This document shows, one piece after another, positions 6,492 through 11,383 of a stretch of 11,383 nucleotides of DNA. The notes under the pieces are model-generated. The model was not told the origin of the DNA, did not search any database, and worked only from the letters and a program-made list of their open reading frames with translations. Made by a program: the position numbers and the translations under genes. The DNA is from Gammaproteobacteria bacterium (GTDB taxonomy: Bacteria; Pseudomonadota; Gammaproteobacteria; GCA-001735895), in assembly GCA_003645435.1 (NCBI GenBank), contig QNFD01000050.1, forward strand, positions 1 through 11,383. Reading direction: 5' to 3'. The first letter of the stretch is position 1, and each line of letters begins with the position of its first letter.

Positions 6492-7004
6492 ATGTTTGGA
6501 CTTCGTAACAAACCGGTACGTTACCTGCTGCAGGCATTCAACTACAGCGTATTCATGGCATTAATCTGGTATTTCGCAACCGAGCCGTCAATCCGGATCC
6601 TGGCCGACGACGAGGCTATGATTACGATAGCCTTCGCACACGCGGGCGATTTGCGCGAACCTTGCCGTAAACTCAGTAACGAAGAGCTACAGGAACTGGC
6701 GCCCAATATGCGCAAACCCGAGGAATGCCCGCGCGAACGCTCGCCTGTGTCAATTGAAGTGCTGCTCGACGAGCAGCGCATATACCGTGAAACTTTCGAG
6801 CCGCCAGGCCTGTTTCAAGATGGCAGTATCGATGTTTATTATCGCGGAAAGATGCCCGCTGGAGAACATCACATCGAAGTCAAGATGGATGACAGCGTAC
6901 GTAAAAAGGGATTCAATCATTCAATCGAAAAGAACATTAGCATTGATCCGGCCCACATTCTGCTGATCGAATTCGATTCGGTTAAAGGCTTTAGTATTAA
7001 GTAG
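6492..7004 (+). CDS. Membrane-anchored extracytoplasmic protein of unknown function
   Basis: 170 residues from the ATG at 6492, or 174 from a GTG at 6480 that directly follows the stop of the fusion gene. A G-rich stretch (GGGGCGG) just before 6492 may serve as ribosome site, which favours the ATG. One N-terminal helix (about residues 10-30 of the ATG form, NYSVFMALIWYF) is followed by a soluble domain that should be periplasmic. It has two cysteines (C58, C79) and alternating beta-type segments (VSIEVLLDEQRIYRETF, GEHHIEVKMDD) that suggest a beta-sandwich. No catalytic or metal motif is visible. Tight coupling to the cytochrome b fusion implies a shared function, perhaps an assembly or docking subunit. 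I do not recognise a named family. Confidence 0.8.
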   Translation: MFGLRNKPVRYLLQAFNYSVFMALIWYFATEPSIRILADDEAMITIAFAHAGDLREPCRKLSNEELQELAPNMRKPEECPRERSPVSIEVLLDEQRIYRETFEPPGLFQDGSIDVYYRGKMPAGEHHIEVKMDDSVRKKGFNHSIEKNISIDPAHILLIEFDSVKGFSIK

Positions 7005-7025
7005 AAACCAGCAAACAATACTCCC

Positions 7026-7104
7026 TCTCCCTCCTAGAGGGAGACAAGTAAATGCTCCGGGACGCCGGATCGCTGCATTACTTGCATACATCACATCCAT
7101 GTGA
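7026..7104. repeat. Nested-hairpin intergenic element (REP-like)
   Basis: Three consecutive inverted repeats lie between convergent genes. They are TCTCCCTC / GAGGGAGA (7026-7033 with 7037-7044, 3-base loop), then CAAGTAAATGC / GCATTACTTG (7045-7055 with 7075-7084, one bulge) enclosing TCCGG / CCGGA (7056-7060 with 7065-7069), and then TCACAT-CC-ATGTGA (7091-7104). The first stem resembles CTCCCTC/GAGGGAG-type intergenic repeats common in proteobacteria. It could end transcription from the left, or be a mobile non-coding repeat. Confidence 0.6.
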
Positions 7105-7158
7105 ATAAAGGCAGGGGTGAGGGTGCGCATACCCGGATTTACGCCACGAATTTATCCC

Positions 7159-7338
7159 CTAACCCATAAAATGCTCAATCATCTGAAATGAAACAACAGC
7201 CAGCACGAGAATAATCGCAAAAAATATCACTGAACGATTTGGCAAGGGCTTGCCGCGCTTCGCTTCGATTTTAGTGAGAATCATATCGGATGCCAGGTAG
7301 AGAAAAATGGCGGTAATGGTGAAGTAAACATATTGCAT
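7159..7338 (-). CDS. Small two-helix membrane protein (59 residues)
   Basis: The ATG at 7338 is preceded by AAGG at seven bases, and the frame closes with TAG at 7159. Helix 1 is at about residues 4-21 (VYFTITAIFLYLASDMIL), then a basic loop (TKIEAKRGKPLPNRS), then helix 2 at about 37-52 (VIFFAIILVLAVVSFQ). The positive loop predicts that both ends are on the extracytoplasmic side. It lies 15 bases after the DUF420 gene on the same strand and is probably translated from the same mRNA. No family is recognised. A clean ribosome site and two well-formed helices support a real gene; a role with DUF420 in heme-copper enzyme maturation is inference. Confidence 0.7.
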   Translation of the reverse strand: MQYVYFTITAIFLYLASDMILTKIEAKRGKPLPNRSVIFFAIILVLAVVSFQMIEHFMG

Positions 7339-7353
7339 ATCAGTACCTTAATT

Positions 7354-7794
7354 TTATATTTCGGGTGTGTAGATGTGAAAGCCGAGTATATAGATCAGTA
7401 CCCCGGATACCGACACATAAAACCACAGGGGCAAAGTCCAACGCGCGATTCGTGGATGCCAGTTGAAGTTGCCCCTAATTGCAAATGTAACGGTTGTCAG
7501 AACCAACGGCACGATGACCGCAGCAAGGATAACGTGCGAGGCCAGCAGGGTGAAATAAAATGGCCTGATCATGCCCTGTCCGGTAAATGGCATGTATCCA
7601 ACCCTGGCATGGTAGGTCAGGTATGAAACCATGAATACCGCCGAAATTACCAGTGCAATAGCCATGCAATTACGGTGCATGTCGCGGTTCTGGTTACGAA
7701 TAAAATAATATCCTGTTGCCAGAAACAGGGCTGCCGATGCATTTAGAATTGCCTGAAAATGCGGAAGGTAAGGAATGATTTCGTCGAGGGTCAC
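7354..7794 (-). CDS. DUF420 family membrane protein, CtaM-like heme-copper oxidase maturation factor
   Basis: 146 residues with four predicted membrane helices (about 14-32, 42-61, 79-104 and 119-139). Family features visible are the N-terminal PYLPHFQAILNASAALF stretch, the MPFTGQG-IRP motif (68-78), and conserved-looking histidines H40, H62 (SYLTYH), H87 (ASH) and H113 (WHPRIARWT). DUF420 includes CtaM/YozB, needed for maturation of aa3-type oxidases in Firmicutes, and members occur near heme-copper enzymes in proteobacteria. The start is GTG (7794), since no suitable ATG lies nearby; CAGG precedes it by about eight bases. It points towards the norSY-SCO-cytochrome b cluster and may act in its assembly (inference). 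Confidence 0.88.
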   Translation of the reverse strand: MTLDEIIPYLPHFQAILNASAALFLATGYYFIRNQNRDMHRNCMAIALVISAVFMVSYLTYHARVGYMPFTGQGMIRPFYFTLLASHVILAAVIVPLVLTTVTFAIRGNFNWHPRIARWTLPLWFYVSVSGVLIYILGFHIYTPEI

Positions 7795-7831
7795 GGCAGC
7801 CTGATTTGAAGCAGTTTAACAATTGTGCGGA

Positions 7832-7861
7832 ATTATACTGAATACCGCTAACAAGTGTTAA
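7832..7861 (-). promoter_or_regulatory. Sigma-70-type promoter of the DUF420 gene pair
   Basis: On the minus strand TTAACA (7856-7861, 5 of 6) and TATAAT (7832-7837, 6 of 6) are separated by 18 bases. This puts the start near 7825 and gives a leader of about 30 bases. A short dyad TAACA-AG-TGTTA (7849-7860) covers the -35, and the palindrome ACAATTGT (7819-7826) covers the start site; either could bind a regulator. Confidence 0.6.
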
Positions 7862-7913
7862 ACCTGCCGACAGAAATCTTTAAACACGCATTTCCTGCAC
7901 ACCCTTGGCCTTT

Positions 7914-10172
7914 TCATTTCTGATCCATTTTTATGATGCAGGGATTTTCCGCTAACGATTTTGCTTTGATTCTCTGCCGACACTGGGAAAAATAAAAGCG
8001 GCAAGGACCATCATGAGGAAAGTCTTTTAAAATCGACTTGAATTCCCTGGAAGCCATTTTCCATTCTGCACGCATAAATAATTCAAGACCTTTGGCAAAT
8101 CGCTCACAGAGTTCAGTTTGTTGTGCGGTGGCATCATTTGAAAGATTAAGGATTTCGATGATGGGCAGGGGTTCCGTTTTTCCGACAAAAACAAACTGGC
8201 CTATGGGGCGAGTGAGTAAATCATCGATGCCTTCGATGATGGATTCGGTGGCGAGTATCTGGGTGTCCACATGCTTATTTAAACCTTCGATGCGGGATGC
8301 AGTATTGGCACAGTCACCGACAATACTGTAGACAAAGTGGCCGCCGCCACCGGAATGTCCGACATAAACTTCACCGGCTTCCAGACCGATGCGCAAAGAC
8401 GCGTCAAAAGCATCGTGCCTGGCCTTGAAATCCTGGATGGCGTCAGCAGCCTCTAATGAGGCCAGTATAGGTTTTTTGCGAACCTCAATATCGAATTCCT
8501 CCCCGGTCCAGGCGCACATGATCGCATCGGCGCGGAATTCGGTAACGGTTACATCGTGATTACGCAAAGGTTTCGATAGCGTGTCAAAGTAATCATTTAA
8601 AAATTCAGCCAGTTCTCCCGGACCCATATTTTCGGCAATAGTCGAAAACCCCTGCATATCGGTCGCCAGGCAGGTGCTATAGATGACCTGATTAAGGTTT
8701 TCAGGTTCCAGGTCGCTGCTGGTTAATGCTTTCGATACCTCTTCCGGGACATAAAGCCTGATCGCTTCGCTGATGTGTTGTACCTGGTGGCGTTGTTGTA
8801 GATACTGTATTAACAGGCCAATAAATAAAGCCAGCGGAAATTGAACCAGTACCGGTGTCGCCAAAGGTAGCCACAGGTAACTATCATTGAATAGTATTTG
8901 TGCATAAAACACATAACTTGCAACAATGATAATGGATACAGGGACGCCCAGAATGGCGGGTGTAAAGTAGATTAAAATGCTTAGTAATAGGCCAAAAGTA
9001 AAAACGATGATGAGAGTGGTTGCTGCATCAGGAATTTGCAGCGACTGACTATGAAGCAGGTTAGCAAAGGCAGTTGCTGCAATTTCAACCCCGCTTAAAT
9101 CAACGCCTTCATTATTGGTGAATACAGTATAAAACCGATCCGGCTGGCCTGGATCATAAAAATCTGAAAACCCCACAAAAACAACCTTGTTAGTAAGGTC
9201 CAGGTCTTCTGCAGTGAAGTTAGGATCCTGGCCTTTGATGACGGCATGAAAGGGAATTGTTTTTATGGTGCCCGGTGGTCCATAAAAGTTCAGGTATCGT
9301 TCATTACTGCCGATATACATGGAAACAAGAGATTTTAGTAGGTATTGAATTTCAGTGGGCTCTTTTCCAACCCAGGGCTTATTCAGTTCGAGAACAAGAT
9401 TATTGGCCAATACAGGCTGCTCTGACATGGATTTACGAATGTCAGTCATTAGTTTTCGTAAATCTTTGGCAGAAGTAATATCTGAAACTGATTCGGGTAA
9501 TTCTATATATTTCGCTAAACCGCTATTGTTAAGCAAGCGAATGAATTGATCATAGGCTTTCAGGGCGTGTAGCTGAAAACCAACAGCGGGCATTGTCGGT
9601 GCTTCCTGTGCACTGCTTTTAAATACCCAGAATTCATAGACAGAAGCCTCGTATTTGGGTAAGGGAAAAGGCCCTAAACCACGAGATGCTTCGGCGAGTA
9701 CCGGGACAGGTGAGAGTAATTCCTCGACCCAGACGCTACCACGAATTTTACCGTCCTTATCTTCTATCGGTTGTCCTTTACCCGTTAGATATTGAAACAT
9801 CACAACGCGTTGTGATCGCCTGGCCGCGTTGGCAAATATCTGCTCATCTTCGGTCGATCTTTGCTTATGGAAATCTATGTCAAAAACAATGGCAGATGCA
9901 CCAAGCTTGACCAGGCCATCGACTAGCTCGCCGTGAATAGACCGTGGCCATTCACGAGGTAAGGAGGAAATACCTAGTTTCTTTCCGGTCAATCCATCGA
10001 TGGCGATGACAACGGTACCGGGGGGCGGATTAATTTCACCCCGGATACTAAATAGCCAGTCCAGGCCGATACTTCTCTCGAAAACAGTGCCATAGGGTGA
10101 TAAGGCTAACAGGCAGCCAATTAAGCCTATGATCATGCCTAGAAGCAGACCTTTAATACTACGCCACATCAT
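7914..10172 (-). CDS. CHASE2-domain class III nucleotide cyclase (adenylate or guanylate)
   Basis: A 752-residue membrane receptor cyclase. One N-terminal helix (about 5-26) precedes an extracytoplasmic CHASE2 domain (about 30-380), then three helices (about 384-403, 408-427, 436-457), a linker and a class III cyclase domain (about 495-670). A short TPR-like tail follows (about 688-735). Catalytic residues are metal-binding D505 (ATDMQGFS) and D549 (FRADAIM), and transition-state N623 and R627 (NTASR). The purine-selecting Lys of adenylate cyclases is Glu (E545), as in guanylate cyclases, and the partner Asp/Thr position is Ser (S616). The usual GD at the second metal site is AD. It should make a cyclic nucleotide in the cytosol in response to an external signal. 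The start is the first of two adjacent ATGs. It diverges from a FecR-domain gene, a pairing often seen with CHASE2 cyclases. Confidence 0.93.
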   Translation of the reverse strand: MMWRSIKGLLLGMIIGLIGCLLALSPYGTVFERSIGLDWLFSIRGEINPPPGTVVIAIDGLTGKKLGISSLPREWPRSIHGELVDGLVKLGASAIVFDIDFHKQRSTEDEQIFANAARRSQRVVMFQYLTGKGQPIEDKDGKIRGSVWVEELLSPVPVLAEASRGLGPFPLPKYEASVYEFWVFKSSAQEAPTMPAVGFQLHALKAYDQFIRLLNNSGLAKYIELPESVSDITSAKDLRKLMTDIRKSMSEQPVLANNLVLELNKPWVGKEPTEIQYLLKSLVSMYIGSNERYLNFYGPPGTIKTIPFHAVIKGQDPNFTAEDLDLTNKVVFVGFSDFYDPGQPDRFYTVFTNNEGVDLSGVEIAATAFANLLHSQSLQIPDAATTLIIVFTFGLLLSILIYFTPAILGVPVSIIIVASYVFYAQILFNDSYLWLPLATPVLVQFPLALFIGLLIQYLQQRHQVQHISEAIRLYVPEEVSKALTSSDLEPENLNQVIYSTCLATDMQGFSTIAENMGPGELAEFLNDYFDTLSKPLRNHDVTVTEFRADAIMCAWTGEEFDIEVRKKPILASLEAADAIQDFKARHDAFDASLRIGLEAGEVYVGHSGGGGHFVYSIVGDCANTASRIEGLNKHVDTQILATESIIEGIDDLLTRPIGQFVFVGKTEPLPIIEILNLSNDATAQQTELCERFAKGLELFMRAEWKMASREFKSILKDFPHDGPCRFYFSQCRQRIKAKSLAENPCIIKMDQK

Positions 10173-10514
10173 TTAGGGCCTGCATTTTTAGGGTTTATTG
10201 TAGTTACATCGTTCACCGAAAATGAATCTACCTTAAATGTGAATTTTATGCAGCATTAAAGTCTCGGTGAAGAAAAATTCCCACTGGAGCACTAGCCCCC
10301 GGCTTTGTTGAATAGCGCGGTAACGGTTAATATGGGTTAATGATGACTATTTACTTATATTTCTCCAGTGAAACAGACCTAAGTCATTGCCAACTTTTAA
10401 TGGTTGTGATAGGCGAAAAATGAGTATAAGGTATACCGGACAACAAAAATAAGATTAATTATTTCGCCAGTAAGAGTGAAAAATTAATTGTAAAAAGGCA
10501 TCAGAAGGGGAGCA
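10173..10514. other. Divergent intergenic region between the cyclase and FecR genes
   Basis: 342 bases with no open frame or RNA gene that I can support. Two 8-bp inverted repeats are present: TTCACCGA / TCGGTGAA (10212-10219 and 10264-10271) and CACTGGAG / CTCCAGTG (10282-10289 and 10363-10370). An imperfect repeat AACGGTTAA / ATGGGTTAA lies at 10322-10340. These may be leader structures or operators; none matches a site I can name. Confidence 0.45.
10404..10430 (+). promoter_or_regulatory. Weak candidate promoter for the FecR-domain gene
   Basis: TTGTGA (10404-10409) and TATAAG (10425-10430, 5 of 6) are separated by 15 bases, which is short. The leader would be about 78 bases. The spacing makes the call uncertain. 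Confidence 0.25.
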
Positions 10515-11383
10515 ATGATTTTGAGAAGCTTAATAGTTTCTGGATTAAACGGGTTTTCTTTCGGTTTTAACCTGCCTGCTGTCAATCTAAAATATCCTCT
10601 TTTTTTAGCCCTGATCGGTCTATCTCTGAGCAGTCAGGCCCATGCCGACTGTACGGAATCTGCCGGTCAGTTTATCGATATCCAGGGCCAGGTTGAAGTT
10701 CAGACCGTTGATGGAGAAGGGTGGTCTAAGGCCAACCTGGATACCGCACTGTGTGAAGGCAGTTCGATACGGGTAGGATCAAAAAGCCGTGCAGCCATTT
10801 CCCTGGTTAATGATGCCGTTTTAAGGCTGGACGAAAATACAACCATGCGTCTGGTTGATATCGTCGAGGAAGAGGAAGAGCCTTCTTTCCTCGACATTAT
10901 TAAAGGCGCTTTCCATTCCTTTAGCCGCAAACCGAAGAAATTATCCGTCAACTCACCTTATATCAACGGTTCTATCGAAGGGACCGAATTTGTTTTTCGT
11001 GTTACCGATGATCAGTCGGAAATAACCGTTTTTGAAGGCACCGTGGTTGCCTCAAATGACCAGGGTGAAATTTCGGTAACGATGGGCGAATCGGTTGTCG
11101 CACGGCAGGGTCAGGCCCCTATCGTACGTATTCTGGTAAATCCCAGGGATCAGGTAACCTGGGGTCTGTACTATCCCAGGATTCTATTTACTGGAGATCC
11201 ATCAGTCGATCCTCAAATTGTTGAAATAGCGACCCTACTGGACAGTGGACGTCTCGATCAGGCGCGGCAAAAGTTAGAACCATTATTATCAACTAACCAA
11301 TCAGGCCTGGCATACGCCTTGAGTAGTGTCATCAATGTCACCCTGAATCAAACCAGCCAGGCACTAGAAGATGCTACCAGGGC
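10515..11383 (+). CDS. Secreted FecR-domain protein (3' end beyond the window)
   Basis: The frame runs from the ATG at 10515 to the right edge without a stop (289 codons). AGAAGGGG (10503-10510) is a good ribosome site. A long signal peptide ends near residue 44 (LALIGLSLSSQAHA), so the product is exported. Residues about 50-200 form a FecR domain: an IQGQVEV start, GSSIRVGSKSRAAISLVNDAVLRLDENT, then VNSPYINGSIEGTEFVF and ITVFEGTVVASN. An acidic insert (EEEEE, 118-122) lies in the middle. Cysteines 46 and 80 could pair. From about residue 233 the sequence becomes helical and TPR-like (LLDSGRLDQARQKLEPLL). Unlike true FecR there is no cytosolic anti-sigma helix, so this is the stand-alone secreted type. 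It lies divergent from a CHASE2 cyclase and may share its signalling or envelope role. Confidence 0.88.
   Translation, partial: MILRSLIVSGLNGFSFGFNLPAVNLKYPLFLALIGLSLSSQAHADCTESAGQFIDIQGQVEVQTVDGEGWSKANLDTALCEGSSIRVGSKSRAAISLVNDAVLRLDENTTMRLVDIVEEEEEPSFLDIIKGAFHSFSRKPKKLSVNSPYINGSIEGTEFVFRVTDDQSEITVFEGTVVASNDQGEISVTMGESVVARQGQAPIVRILVNPRDQVTWGLYYPRILFTGDPSVDPQIVEIATLLDSGRLDQARQKLEPLLSTNQSGLAYALSSVINVTLNQTSQALEDATR

Noticed and set aside
10291..10320. A stretch with GGCTTTGTTGAATAG reminiscent of insertion-sequence ends
   Set aside because: No matching opposite end, target duplication or transposase remnant is present.
10700..10951. An 83-residue minus-strand frame
   Set aside because: It is antisense to the FecR domain coding region and has low-complexity Ser content; a coding shadow.

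Overview
The window looks like a chromosomal segment of a gammaproteobacterium with facultative or nitrogen-oxide respiration. This is inferred from AGGAG-type ribosome sites, FNR/Anr-like operator sequences, moderate GC and gene content; no rRNA or other taxonomic marker is present. It holds twelve supported protein genes (two cut by the window edges) and no tRNA, rRNA, CRISPR array or transposase.

Left part (1-990, minus strand): a complete bacteriohemerythrin with all seven di-iron ligands, followed 13 bases later by a secreted protein of unknown function that runs off the left edge. The 385-base divergent region (991-1375) carries two tandem FNR-type boxes with centres 20 bp apart.

Centre (1376-7004, plus strand): a heme-copper reductase operon consisting of a 53-residue one-helix protein, a CuA subunit II and a subunit I. 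Subunit I is built like the B (ba3) family and keeps every heme and CuB histidine, but has Gln where oxygen reductases have the active-site Tyr. With a SCO/SenC gene next to it, this matches the norSY-senC type (sNOR) nitric oxide reductase clusters known from ammonia oxidisers and other proteobacteria. A strong intrinsic terminator and a triplicated 17-bp repeat separate the reductase from the SCO gene. Next comes a 529-residue fusion protein: a six-helix cytochrome b core with two bis-His heme sites, then two [4Fe-4S] clusters, then an MvhD-like iron-sulfur domain. A membrane-anchored extracytoplasmic protein of unknown function overlaps or abuts its end. The fusion protein could connect a cytosolic redox donor with the quinone pool or with the NO reductase; this is the most unusual element of the window.

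Right part (7005-11383): a nested-hairpin element lies at a convergent junction. It is followed by a minus-strand pair, a DUF420 membrane protein (the CtaM-like group linked to heme-copper oxidase maturation) and a 59-residue two-helix protein, with a good sigma-70 promoter. Then comes a CHASE2-class III nucleotide cyclase whose purine-selecting residues look guanylate-cyclase-like, and, divergent from it, a secreted FecR-domain protein cut by the right edge.

Taken together, 505-7794 reads as an NO/low-oxygen respiration and detoxification locus (hemerythrin, NO reductase, copper chaperone, maturation factor, redox adaptor) beside a separate extracytoplasmic sensing pair (CHASE2 cyclase and FecR protein).
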